From Thermoleophilia bacterium (GTDB taxonomy: Bacteria > Actinomycetota > Thermoleophilia > Gaiellales > Gaiellaceae), in contig JACVRM010000024.1 of NCBI GenBank assembly GCA_014534415.1, forward strand, positions 1-19,965: a DNA stretch of 19,965 bases, read 5' to 3'. The position numbers were made by a program, and so were the translations under genes. The notes under the pieces were generated by a model that was not told the DNA's origin, searched no databases, and saw nothing but the letters and a program-made list of their open reading frames with translations. This document shows, one piece after another, positions 14,141-19,965 of the stretch. Positions within the stretch are counted from its first letter, which is position 1. Every line of letters begins with the position of its first letter.

Positions 14141-14812
14141 GTGCGGCCGGCAGCGATTCTGGACCTCGACGGCACGCTCGTCGACACGAACTACCACCAC
14201 GCCGTCGCCTGGTACCGCGCGTTCCGCCAGCACGGCGTCGTCCTGCCGGTTTGGCGGATCCACCGGCACGTCGGCATGGGCGGCGATCAGCTTGTGCCCG
14301 CGCTCGCCGGCGAGCGGTTCGCCGAGGAGCACGGCGACGACGTGCGCGCGGCGGAAAGCGCGCTCTACCTGGCTCTCATCGAGGAAGTCGAGCCGCTCGA
14401 GGGCGCCCGCGAGTTCGTGAGCATCCTCAAGGAGCGAGGTCACACGGTCGTCCTGGCGAGCTCGGCAAAGCAGCGCGAGCTCGACCACTACCTGGACTTG
14501 CTCTCCGCACGCGAGCTCGCCGACGACTGGACGAGCTCGGCCGACGTCGAGGCGACCAAGCCTGCGCCGGACCTCGTCCTGGCGGCACTCGAGAAGGCAG
14601 GCGGCGGCCAGGCCGTGATGGTCGGCGACACGACCTGGGACGTCGAGGCGGCGCGGCGCGCGGGAGTCGAGACCATCGCCGTCATGACCGGCGGCTTCGC
14701 CGAGCAGGAGCTGCGCGCCGCCGGCGCCGCAGCCGTCTTCGCATCCCTGCCGGAGCTGAGCGAACGGCTGGACGAGACGCCGCTCGGCAGCCTGCCCGTG
14801 CGCACACCGTGA
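14141..14812 (+). CDS. HAD-superfamily hydrolase (phosphoglycolate phosphatase-like)
   Basis: A 223-residue cytoplasmic haloacid dehalogenase-type phosphatase. Motif I is ILDLDGTLVDT (nucleophile D8, acid D10). The C1 cap domain follows (about residues 15-85, with HHAVAWYRAFRQHGV and HVGMGGDQLVPAL). Motif II is VVLASS, motif III the Lys of EATKPAPDLVL, and motif IV VMVGDTTWDVEAARRAG. All catalytic residues are present. The physiological substrate is unknown: phosphoglycolate, pyrophosphate or sugar phosphates are typical for this cap type. The GTG start at 14141 is one base after the carboxypeptidase stop, implying translational coupling; no independent promoter is visible. There is no clear functional link between a peptidase and a phosphatase, so the pairing may only reflect shared expression. 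Confidence 0.9.
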   Translation: MRPAAILDLDGTLVDTNYHHAVAWYRAFRQHGVVLPVWRIHRHVGMGGDQLVPALAGERFAEEHGDDVRAAESALYLALIEEVEPLEGAREFVSILKERGHTVVLASSAKQRELDHYLDLLSARELADDWTSSADVEATKPAPDLVLAALEKAGGGQAVMVGDTTWDVEAARRAGVETIAVMTGGFAEQELRAAGAAAVFASLPELSERLDETPLGSLPVRTP

Positions 14813-14940
14813 CGCTTTGGGCGCGGTCGGAGCACCATGCGTGCGTCTCCGCTCGCTAGCCTGGGAGTGGAGGGAGGCCCGGGGCGGGACCTCGCGCGAC
14901 CAGTCCGACGCGGACGACCTCGGTGAATCGCGACCCGGGC

Positions 14941-14946
14941 TATCCT
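14941..14946 (+). promoter_or_regulatory. -10 box (TATCCT) for tRNA-His
   Basis: TATCCT ends 11 bases before the tRNA G-1 position, leaving a short 5' leader for RNase P. The same transcript could continue into the dehydrogenase gene. Confidence 0.35.
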
Positions 14947-14957
14947 TCGACGAGCGC

Positions 14958-15031
14958 GGTGGCGGTAGCTCAGTTGGTAGAGCCCCGGGTTGTGGTCCCG
15001 GTGGTCGCGGGTTCGAGTCCCGTCCGCCACC
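14958..15031 (+). tRNA. tRNA-His (anticodon GUG)
   Basis: Acceptor GTGGCGG (14959-14965) with CCGCCAC (15024-15030). The extra G-1 (14958) faces C73 (15031), the tRNA-His identity pair. Anticodon stem CCGGG/CCCGG around TTGTGGT (anticodon GTG). T arm CGGG-TTCGAGT-CCCG. CCA is not encoded. Confidence 0.95.
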
Positions 15032-15044
15032 TGAGTCTCTCGGC

Positions 15045-15959
15045 ATGAAGGTGCTGGCCTCCCGCAGGCTGCCGGGGCCTGCCTGGGACGAGCTCCGCGA
15101 CGTCGCATACCTGGACGGCCCATTGCCGGAGGGCCTCGGCGGCGAGCGTCGCGGCGTGGAGGCGCTCGCGGTCGTCGGCGAGCGCGTCGAGGCTGGTTCG
15201 CTCGACCTCCTGCCCGACCTGCGTCTCGTCGCCAACTACGGCGCCGGGTACGACCTGATCGACGTGGAGGAGTGCCGGCGCCGCGGGGTGGCCGTCACGA
15301 ACACGCCCGGCGTGCTCGACGCCGCCGTCGCGGACCTCACGTTTGCGCTGATCCTTGCCGTCCGCCGGCGCGTTGTCGAAGCGGACGGCTTCGTCCGCGC
15401 CGGCCGCTGGGCCCACCACTGGGCCGAGCCCTACCTCGTCGGGGGCGACATCGGTGCGGCCACACTCGGCATCGTCGGCCTCGGCAACATCGGGAGCGCC
15501 GTCGCCCGCCGCGCGCGCGCGTTCGACATGCGTGTCCTGTACACGCGGCGCCGGAGCGAGGAGAGCGAGCTCGGCGAGCAGCGCCCGCTCGACGACCTGC
15601 TCGGGGAGGCCGATGTCGTCACTCTGCACGTCCCGTTGACGCCGGAAACGACCCACCTGCTCGACCGCCGCCGTCTCGCGCTGCTTCCCGACGGCGCCTG
15701 CCTGATCAACACGGCACGCGGGCAGGTCGTCGACGAGGACGCGCTCCTGGACGAGCTGGCGTCGGGCCGCCTCCGAGCGGGACTCGACGTCTTCGCGCAC
15801 GAGCCTCACGTCCCGGAGCGGCTGCGTGCGCTTCCCAACGCCGTCCTCGCACCGCACATCGGCAGCGCGACGAAGGAGACACGCAGCGCGATGACGCGGC
15901 TCGTCGTCGACAACATCCTCGCCGCCGCGGCCGGCCGCCCCCTCGTCACGCCCGTCTGA
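15045..15959 (+). CDS. D-isomer-specific 2-hydroxyacid dehydrogenase (glyoxylate/hydroxypyruvate reductase-like)
   Basis: A 304-residue NAD(P)-dependent oxidoreductase. The substrate lobe includes LVANYGAGYDLIDVEECRRRGVAVTNTPGVLDAAVADLTFALILA, the classic family signature. The Rossmann motif is GLGNIG at residues 145-150. Catalytic residues are R225 (INTARGQVVDEDALLDEL), E253 (LDVFAHEP) and H271 (APHIGSAT). After the first cofactor strand comes LYTRRRS, where basic residues suggest NADPH rather than NADH; this is inference. It most resembles the GhrB/glyoxylate reductase group, but lactate or phosphoglycerate relatives cannot be excluded. It lacks the C-terminal ACT domain of SerA. ATG 15045 starts the normal N-terminus (MKVLASRRLPG). 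There is no ribosome site, and only 13 bp separate it from tRNA-His. Confidence 0.92.
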   Translation: MKVLASRRLPGPAWDELRDVAYLDGPLPEGLGGERRGVEALAVVGERVEAGSLDLLPDLRLVANYGAGYDLIDVEECRRRGVAVTNTPGVLDAAVADLTFALILAVRRRVVEADGFVRAGRWAHHWAEPYLVGGDIGAATLGIVGLGNIGSAVARRARAFDMRVLYTRRRSEESELGEQRPLDDLLGEADVVTLHVPLTPETTHLLDRRRLALLPDGACLINTARGQVVDEDALLDELASGRLRAGLDVFAHEPHVPERLRALPNAVLAPHIGSATKETRSAMTRLVVDNILAAAAGRPLVTPV

Positions 15960-16050
15960 GCGCGTTGACGTGCGCGCGGACGCGGCCGCGCCTCGACGCG
16001 TGCGGACGTGCATGCGGCCGGAGACGTAACCTTCGTGGCTACGGGGTCGC

Positions 16051-16068
16051 GGCGGCTGGCCGGCCGCC
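16051..16068. repeat. Short inverted repeat before tRNA-Arg(UCG)
   Basis: GGCGGC (16051-16056) and GCCGCC (16063-16068) around a 6-nt loop. It lies between the dehydrogenase stop and the tRNA promoter and may help end the dehydrogenase transcript. No T run follows. Confidence 0.25.
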
Positions 16069-16090
16069 GCCGGAGGCCGTCGAGACGCGC

Positions 16091-16096
16091 TACCGT
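16091..16096 (+). promoter_or_regulatory. -10 box (TACCGT) for tRNA-Arg(UCG)
   Basis: TACCGT ends seven bases before the tRNA 5' end, in line with the other tRNA promoters in this window. Confidence 0.4.
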
Positions 16097-16103
16097 GGCC
16101 CCG

Positions 16104-16175
16104 GGCCCCGTAGCTCAGTGGATAGAGCGGCAGACTTCGAATCTGCGTGCGGAGGTTCGACTCCTCCCGGGGCCA
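16104..16175 (+). tRNA. tRNA-Arg (anticodon UCG)
   Basis: Acceptor GGCCCCG with CGGGGCC, discriminator A at 16175. Anticodon stem GCAGA/TCTGC around CTTCGAA (anticodon TCG). T arm GGAGG-TTCGACT-CCTCC. CCA is not encoded. Confidence 0.94.
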
Positions 16176-16240
16176 CTCCAAAGAGCTCGTGTCTTCTCGG
16201 TTTGGTCTCGTGACCGCGCGGGCGAACGGGCGCTTCGTTC

Positions 16241-16246
16241 TACCGT
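16241..16246 (+). promoter_or_regulatory. -10 box (TACCGT) before the GNAT pseudogene
   Basis: TACCGT is six bases before the ATG at 16253, the same leaderless arrangement as for intact genes here. The promoter therefore seems to have outlasted the reading frame. Confidence 0.35.
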
Positions 16247-16252
16247 GTTGCG

Positions 16253-16717
16253 ATGGCAGGCGTAACGCTGGTTGACGGGACGGCATGGATCGACGACGTC
16301 CGCATGCTGTTCGAGAGTACGGTACGGCGAGTCGCTTGGGATCGACCTGTCGTTCCAGCAGTTCGAGGAAGAGGTCGCCGCACTCCCCGGCGCCTACGCT
16401 CCGCCGCGGTCGGCTTCTCCTCGCGCTCGCCGAGGGCCGGGTCGGGGGCTGCGTCGCGCTTCGCCCGCTCAGCTAGGGCGACTGCGAGCTGAAACGGCTG
16501 TACGTCCGCGCTCCCCTCGGGGCCGTGGCCTCGGACGGCGCTTGGTCGCTCGCGTCGTCGCGAGGCGCGCCTGCTCGGGTACCGCCGCATGCTCCTCGAC
16601 ACGCTGCCCGATAGACGGCCGCACAGGCGCTCTACCGGTACTTCGGCTTCCGCGAGTGCGACCCGTACGCCGAAAACCCCGGTCCGCGGTGCGCATCTCA
16701 TGCAACTCGCGCTGGGG
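16253..16717 (+). pseudogene. GNAT-family N-acetyltransferase, degraded
   Basis: Pieces of one acetyltransferase appear in order but in changing frames. WIDDVRMLFE is in the frame of ATG 16253. YGESLGIDLSFQQFEEEVAA and LPGAYAPP are in the next frame from 16323. GRLLLALAEGRVGGCVALRP is in the third frame from 16408, ending at an in-frame TAG (16474-16476). GDCELKRLYVR continues after that stop. GRGLGRRLVARVVA, the acetyl-CoA-binding loop, is shifted from 16521. EARLLGYRRMLLDTLPD is shifted again from 16562. TAAQALYRYFGFRECDPY follows from 16615 and GAHLMQLAL from 16688. That is at least six frameshifts and one nonsense codon over about 155 codons. The order and completeness leave little doubt about the ancestry, and no product of normal length can be made. 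Neighbouring genes are intact, so general sequence error is unlikely. Confidence 0.85.
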
Positions 16718-16800
16718 GCGCCGACGCGTCCATCGGCCCCAGCGGAGCCCTCGCATGGAGTGATGGACGGGCGGGCGCGCGCCGCCGCGCGCGCCGCGCC

Positions 16801-17323
16801 CTAGTAGTCGAACGCGACGAGACCGGTGATCGTCGCGGCGTAGATCCGGCAGAACCGAAGATGACCGTGCGCCGGTGCGTCAGCTCCCCGATGAACGTTC
16901 CGGTTCCCTTCGTCGTGGTCCTCGTGGCGACGCTCTCGAGTGAGACGCTCACCGCGAACGTCTCGTTCATGCAGCCCGTGAAGCCGGACGTCTTCTGGAC
17001 GAAACCGCCAGCGATGCTGCCGCTGACCCGGTCGGTCGTCCAGTCGGGCTGATCGTTTTGATGGCCAGGCTGCCACCCGTAATCGTGCTCTGGCCAGCGG
17101 AGTTGAACGGCGTCCGCGTGATGCTCGTCGTCCAGGCGGCCTTGTCGCCCGCGGTTCCCGTCCCAGTTCCGAAGAATGTCTCCGACGTAGACGTGAATGC
17201 CGTCTCCACGCCCTTGACGACGAACGTGTCGGACGCCGGCGCTGCCACCGCGCTCGCGGGGACTACCGCAAGTGCGGCTCCCAAGAGGGCTGCGCTGATT
17301 AGCGCGCGTAGTCGGACTTTCAT
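16801..17323 (-). pseudogene. Secreted protein gene with two frameshifts
   Basis: I do not recognise the family. The frame from ATG 17323 gives a clear signal peptide (MKVRLRALISAALLGAALAVVPASAVAA) and then DTFVVKGVETAFTSTSETFFGTGTGTA, a Thr/Gly-rich beta-like stretch. After IKT (about 17045-17062) the sense continues in a second frame with DQPDWTTDRVSGSIAGGFVQKTSGFTGCMNETFAVSVSLESVATRTTTKGTGTFIGEL. Near 16845-16862 it moves to the third frame and ends RIYAATITGLVAFDY at TAG 16801-16803. Both changes are -1 shifts. The joined product would be about 170 residues. The ribosome site is strong (GGGAGG, five bases before ATG 17323). There is no canonical slippery heptamer at the first shift. A pseudogene is most likely; a sequencing error or the use of only the short first-frame product (ending near 16967) is possible. 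Confidence 0.6.
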
Positions 17324-17404
17324 CGACACCTCCCCCCTGCTGCGTATCCGTCGGGCAGCCGTCTGCGTAGCGCGAGTTTTCCATCGCCATACCGGTCGCC
17401 TCGA

Positions 17405-18061
17405 TCAAGCGACGCCGACGTGGAGAAGGGCGTTCAGTTTCTCGACGAGCGCTTCGAGCGAGCCGCTCCCCTCGATGATGTTCGCGATTTCGCAGATCAG
17501 TGCTCTCTGCGCCGCCGTCTGCGCGGTAAATCCGAGAGAGCCGTGCAGCGAGACGGTTTCCTTGAGCTCCAAGGACGTCGTTGCGCCTGTCCTGCTGGTC
17601 AGAGTCACCGTAGCGCGTAGTTGGAGAACGGTGTGAAAGTCGATCTTCAGATGTCCCTGGCAATCTGCATCCACGTCGGCGATGAGGACTATCCGCGTAC
17701 CCGTGACGTCGACGGTCCCGGTGCCGAGCCGCGGATGGGTGACCGTCAGTGCGCCGTTGAGTGTTGCGATCGCGACGACGCGACCGTTCGAATCGAGCCG
17801 GAACTGCGTGACGTTCGCTGTAACCGCTCCGCTGATCGTCGCGGACCCAACGGCAGTCGGCTCCACGGTGAGCGTAGTCGTGAACGAGCGGGCGCTCGCG
17901 GGCGCGGCAGACGCGTTCGGGGCGACGGTCGCCAGAAAAACAAGCGTGAGAACGAAGGCACAAAGAGCGAATCCGCTCTTCATGATGGTTGGATCCGAGC
18001 GTGGCGTGACCGCGAGGGGCGTTGCGCGCGGCGCTGGCTCGCGCGTGAAGCCAAGAGACAC
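17405..18061 (-). CDS. Secreted hypothetical protein
   Basis: A 218-residue protein of unrecognised family. A charged N-region of about 30 residues precedes a hydrophobic core (SGFALCAFVLTLVFLATVAPNASAAPA), so it is exported, with cleavage after an A-x-A. The mature part is rich in Thr, Val and Ala with alternating strands: SFTTTLTVEPTAVGSATISGAVTANVTQFRLDSNGRVVAIATLNGALTVTHP and IVLIADVDADCQGHLKIDFHTVLQLRATVTLTSR. It ends in a helix (QRALICEIANIIEGSGSLEALVEKLNALLHVG). The two Cys (in DADCQG and ALICEI) could pair. ATG 17983 is in frame and would give a usual signal peptide, but it has no ribosome site. GTG 18061 lies three bases after GGAGGAGG (18072-18065), so I chose it. A hairpin element sits immediately upstream of that ribosome site. 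The gene is upstream of the frameshifted secreted gene on the same strand and divergent from the vWA gene. Confidence 0.7.
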   Translation of the reverse strand: MSLGFTREPAPRATPLAVTPRSDPTIMKSGFALCAFVLTLVFLATVAPNASAAPASARSFTTTLTVEPTAVGSATISGAVTANVTQFRLDSNGRVVAIATLNGALTVTHPRLGTGTVDVTGTRIVLIADVDADCQGHLKIDFHTVLQLRATVTLTSRTGATTSLELKETVSLHGSLGFTAQTAAQRALICEIANIIEGSGSLEALVEKLNALLHVGVA

Positions 18062-18064
18062 CTG

Positions 18065-18072
18065 CCTCCTCC
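18065..18072 (-). promoter_or_regulatory. Strong ribosome binding site deciding the GTG start at 18061
   Basis: Minus strand GGAGGAGG, preceded by AAAAA and followed by CAG and then GTG. It is the best Shine-Dalgarno sequence in the window, and the nearby structured element ends two bases before it. Confidence 0.6.
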
Positions 18073-18074
18073 TT

Positions 18075-18136
18075 TTTCGCGTGGGAACCGGTACTGCTGG
18101 ACGAGAGGGCAGTACCCTCCCCTCGCATGCGCGAAA
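18075..18136 (-). promoter_or_regulatory. Structured leader element, copy A
   Basis: An outer stem TTTCGCG/CGCGAAA (18075-18081 and 18130-18136), a short inner stem GGGA/TCCC (18083-18086 and 18118-18121) and an apical stem GGTACTGC/GCAGTACC (18090-18097 and 18109-18116) are nested. On the minus strand the outer stem ends two bases before the ribosome site of the secreted protein gene. The segment CCGGTACTGCTGGAC (18088-18102) and a CCTCCCCTCG block (18116-18125) recur in copy B. The strand in which it acts is not settled. Confidence 0.45.
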
Positions 18137-18170
18137 CGCCGAGGGACGCGTAGCACCCCCGATAGTGGTG

Positions 18171-18176
18171 TATAAT
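18171..18176 (+). promoter_or_regulatory. Perfect -10 box (TATAAT)
   Basis: This is the only exact TATAAT I noticed placed as a promoter in the window. It ends six bases before 18183, the first base of the long stem of copy B. The same bases read TATACA on the minus strand, so divergent initiation toward the secreted gene is possible. No good -35 box is seen. Confidence 0.6.
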
Positions 18177-18182
18177 CTCGCG

Positions 18183-18253
18183 GGGACGCCCGTCGCACGG
18201 AGCCGGTTACTGCTGGACACGGTAAGCCTGCCCCTCCGACGGCGTCCCTTTTT
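18183..18253 (+). ncRNA. Candidate small structured RNA or attenuator, copy B
   Basis: About 71 nt. The outer stem GGGACGCC-c-GTCG (18183-18195) pairs with CGAC-GGCGTCCC (18237-18248) and is followed by TTTTT (18249-18253), a complete intrinsic terminator. Inside are GGA(G)/(C)TCC and an apical hairpin GGTTAC/GTAA-g-CC (18205-18210, 18222-18228). A perfect -10 box places the start of the RNA on the first stem base. It lies 63 bp upstream of the vWA gene, so it may be a free sRNA or a leader that decides read-through. I could not match it to a known riboswitch. Confidence 0.5.
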
Positions 18254-18316
18254 CGTTCGCCAGCCACCCGCGGCCGGAAGCGCACTCTTGACGGCCGCCC
18301 AGATCCCGGGCTAGAT

Positions 18317-19879
18317 GTGGGTGTGTCAGTCGCTGCGGCGATCCGTGGAGGGGGCAAGGCGTTCCGCCGTCGTGCGGTCGTCTGCACGCTCGCGCTCGTA
18401 ATGTCGCTTGGCGTCGCCGACACCGCGCTAGCCGCGTCGTCACAGTCACTCGATATCGAGTTCGCCGTGGATACGACGGGCAGCATGGGACCGTCGATCG
18501 AGCAGGCCAAGCGCGATGGTCGCAGGATCGTCGAGGAGGTGAAGCGGCTGCTGCCCGACGCCCGGTTCGCGGTCGTCGCGTTCCGCGATTACCAGAACCC
18601 GGCCGGCGAGTATGACGTGTTGCAGCCGCTCACGGGCGACGTCGCTCTCGTCGACGCTGCGCTCGAGAAATTGCGGGTCGCCAGCAATCCCTTGCCGGGC
18701 AACGTCGCCGCGGAGTCCTACAACCTCGTCTTTCGCAACAGCTACGCCGACGCCACGCTCGGCTGGCGTGCCGACTCACGGAAGCTCGTCATCGTGGTGG
18801 GTGACGCGCAGCCGCACGGCGCCGGCTCTGCAGGCATCCCCGGCTGTGACGACACGACCCGCGATCCGCACGGACTCAACACGGCGGCCGAGCTGCAGGC
18901 GATGCGCGCGGCGAAGCGGACGCTGATCCTGGTTCGCCAGGTTTCGCCCCAGACCACCGTCTCGCTGCAGTGCTACGAGTCGCTCGCGCAGCGAGCGTAC
19001 GTCGGCGGCGGCGCGCGAGACGGCGGCAGTGCGGATCTGCCCGCGCTGATTCTCGATCTCGTCCAGGCAGCCACGGCCCCCGTGCGGGTCACGCCCGATC
19101 TGCCGCTCGCGCTGCGCGGCGGGACGAACGGCGTGAACGTGTCGGTCGTCAATCCCGGGCGGGCGGGAATAACGGTTACGCGACTCGCCGTCGTCCTCCC
19201 GCGAGGCTTTCGCTACATCCGCGGCTCGACAACCGGCGCGGTCAAGGGAAACCCCGCCGTCTCCGGTCGAACGCTCAGCTGGGCAGTCAAACGGGAGCTC
19301 TCTCCATCCGCGCGGCTCGCGTTCCACTTTCGCGTCAAGGCGTCGCAGCGCCTCGGGCGCTATTCCGTCGCAGCCTTCGGCGAGATCGCCATGCCCAACG
19401 GGACGACGCTCACGTCGCGGAGCCGACCGGGCGCTATTCGCGTCGTGCGGCGGCTGGCCTGGCTCAAGATGGCGTTTCGCGGATCTCCTTCTGCCGGATC
19501 CGGGGCGGTGATTCGCGGCTCCGCGACGACCTCGCCGGCGCGTGGCCGCAGAACACGGCCGAGTGGGCCGGCGCGGGGTAGCGTCACGCTGGCGGTCGCC
19601 AACGGACGGTCGCTCGCCCTCCAAGTCCGGTCGTACCGCCTGGTCGCGTTCGGTGCGATGACGAAACTGCAATTCCACGTACGCGTGCGTGCGGCTCGTG
19701 GTATGCCGGGCTGCGCGGGCGCAAGCGGTGTGCTCACGGTCACGAACTCCGGAAGCCTGCTCGCCAACGGGCGCGCCACCGACTCCGTGGCTGCCCGCTT
19801 CGGAGGACGCTGCGCCGCAACGACGCGCTGGTCGAACGCGGCCGCCCGCCGGGCGGACGTTGCCGTAACGCTCCGTTAG
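18317..19879 (+). CDS. Secreted von Willebrand factor A domain protein
   Basis: A 520-residue exported protein. A signal peptide (RRRAVVCTLALVMSLGVADTALA, cleavage near residue 39) is followed by a vWA domain (about 44-255). The MIDAS loop is D52-T-T-G-S56-M in DIEFAVDTTGSMGPSIEQAK, the DxTGS form also seen in hemicentin-type vWA domains. VVGDAQPHG and CDDTTRDPHGLNTAAELQAM are typical further loops. Residues about 258-365 (VTPDLPLALRGGTNGVNVSVVNPGRAGITVTRLAVVLPRGFRYIRGSTTG) resemble a DUF11/CARDB-like beta-sandwich. The remainder is a Ser/Arg-rich linker (about 385-420) and a last beta-rich part with one Cys pair (GMPGCAGAS and GGRCAATT). No sortase signal or membrane anchor is seen. GTG 18317 or GTG 18323 could be used; neither has a ribosome site. 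It probably binds a partner or matrix via the metal site. Confidence 0.85.
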   Translation: MGVSVAAAIRGGGKAFRRRAVVCTLALVMSLGVADTALAASSQSLDIEFAVDTTGSMGPSIEQAKRDGRRIVEEVKRLLPDARFAVVAFRDYQNPAGEYDVLQPLTGDVALVDAALEKLRVASNPLPGNVAAESYNLVFRNSYADATLGWRADSRKLVIVVGDAQPHGAGSAGIPGCDDTTRDPHGLNTAAELQAMRAAKRTLILVRQVSPQTTVSLQCYESLAQRAYVGGGARDGGSADLPALILDLVQAATAPVRVTPDLPLALRGGTNGVNVSVVNPGRAGITVTRLAVVLPRGFRYIRGSTTGAVKGNPAVSGRTLSWAVKRELSPSARLAFHFRVKASQRLGRYSVAAFGEIAMPNGTTLTSRSRPGAIRVVRRLAWLKMAFRGSPSAGSGAVIRGSATTSPARGRRTRPSGPARGSVTLAVANGRSLALQVRSYRLVAFGAMTKLQFHVRVRAARGMPGCAGASGVLTVTNSGSLLANGRATDSVAARFGGRCAATTRWSNAAARRADVAVTLR

Positions 19880-19892
19880 GCGGCGTCCTGAA

Positions 19893-19911
19893 CGGCGCCC
19901 CGACGGCGCCG
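19893..19911. terminator. Hairpin after the vWA gene
   Basis: CGGCGCC (19893-19899) and GGCGCCG (19905-19911) around a 5-nt loop, 14 bp after the vWA stop. It has no T run, but its position between two facing genes suits a shared 3' end. Confidence 0.4.
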
Positions 19912-19912
19912 C

Positions 19913-19965
19913 TCAGCCGGCGAGCAGCATCCCGAAGGCGAGTTCCGCTGCGTGCCGAGCCACGA
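19913..19965 (-). CDS. Possible 3' end of a gene entering from the right
   Basis: On the minus strand an open frame of 16 codons runs in from the window edge and ends at TGA 19915-19913, reading ARHAAELAFGMLLAG. The hydrophobic-alanine composition resembles a natural C-terminal helix, and a hairpin lies just beyond the stop. It is far too short for identification. Confidence 0.3.
   Translation of the reverse strand, partial: VARHAAELAFGMLLAG

Noticed and set aside
12568..14187. A 539-codon minus-strand frame opposite the M32 carboxypeptidase
   Set aside because: No family signature, and the plus strand has the zinc site and full M32 pattern.
17045..17062. Programmed -1 frameshift at the AAAA run in the secreted gene
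   Set aside because: The codons ATC AAA ACG do not form an X-XXY-YYZ heptamer, and a second unrelated shift is needed further on, so mutation is simpler.
18183..18253. Known riboswitch classes (c-di-GMP, c-di-AMP, cobalamin, SAM, guanidine) or SRP RNA
   Set aside because: None of the conserved core sequences of these classes as I remember them is present; only a covariance search could exclude a distant match.
1..19965. CRISPR array, restriction-modification, toxin-antitoxin or secondary-metabolite cluster
   Set aside because: I saw no regularly spaced repeats and no gene with the motifs of these systems.

Overview
The window is high-GC DNA with actinobacterial-style gene content. It has a MEP-pathway ispH, a DUF5915-type IleS tail, an actinobacterial caa3-type CtaG, tRNAs without encoded CCA, and TANNNT -10 boxes placed directly before start codons. 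I infer an environmental actinobacterium, possibly of the Thermoleophilia (Gaiella or Solirubrobacter type). The lineage is a guess from style, not a measured assignment.

Layout. 1-1250: the 3' end of isoleucyl-tRNA synthetase, two REP-like hairpin units, and a single-copy Y1 HUH transposase (RAYT type). 1251-6472: ispH, divergent from a large five-GAF/PAS sensor kinase that is followed by a single-domain response regulator. The kinase has Glu in place of the phospho-accepting His. 6469-9430: an EamA transporter back to back with tRNA-Pro, a geneless stretch of about 1 kb that contains a second, damaged copy of the 3' part of tRNA-Pro (an att-like integration scar) and strong hairpins, then CtaG and tRNA-Gly. 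9433-12515: a small hypothetical protein, an AI-2E family permease, a secreted CAP-domain protein, tRNA-Arg(UCU) and a SRPBCC protein. 12538-16175: an M32 carboxypeptidase coupled to a HAD phosphatase, tRNA-His, a D-2-hydroxyacid dehydrogenase and tRNA-Arg(UCG). 16241-17323: two decayed genes facing each other, a GNAT acetyltransferase with many frameshifts and a secreted protein with two. 17405-19879: an intact secreted protein and, divergently, a secreted von Willebrand A protein. Between them is a small divergent regulatory region with two related stem-structured elements.

Most genes are ordinary housekeeping or accessory functions; five tRNA genes are scattered singly among them. The parts most worth a second look are: the paired structured elements at 18075-18253, one of which has a perfect TATAAT and ends in a U5 terminator; the kinase without its histidine; the tRNA-Pro duplication; the RAYT with its hairpins; and a recurring arrangement suggesting leaderless mRNAs for about half of the genes. 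I see no CRISPR array, complete prophage, or clearly new defence or biosynthetic system.
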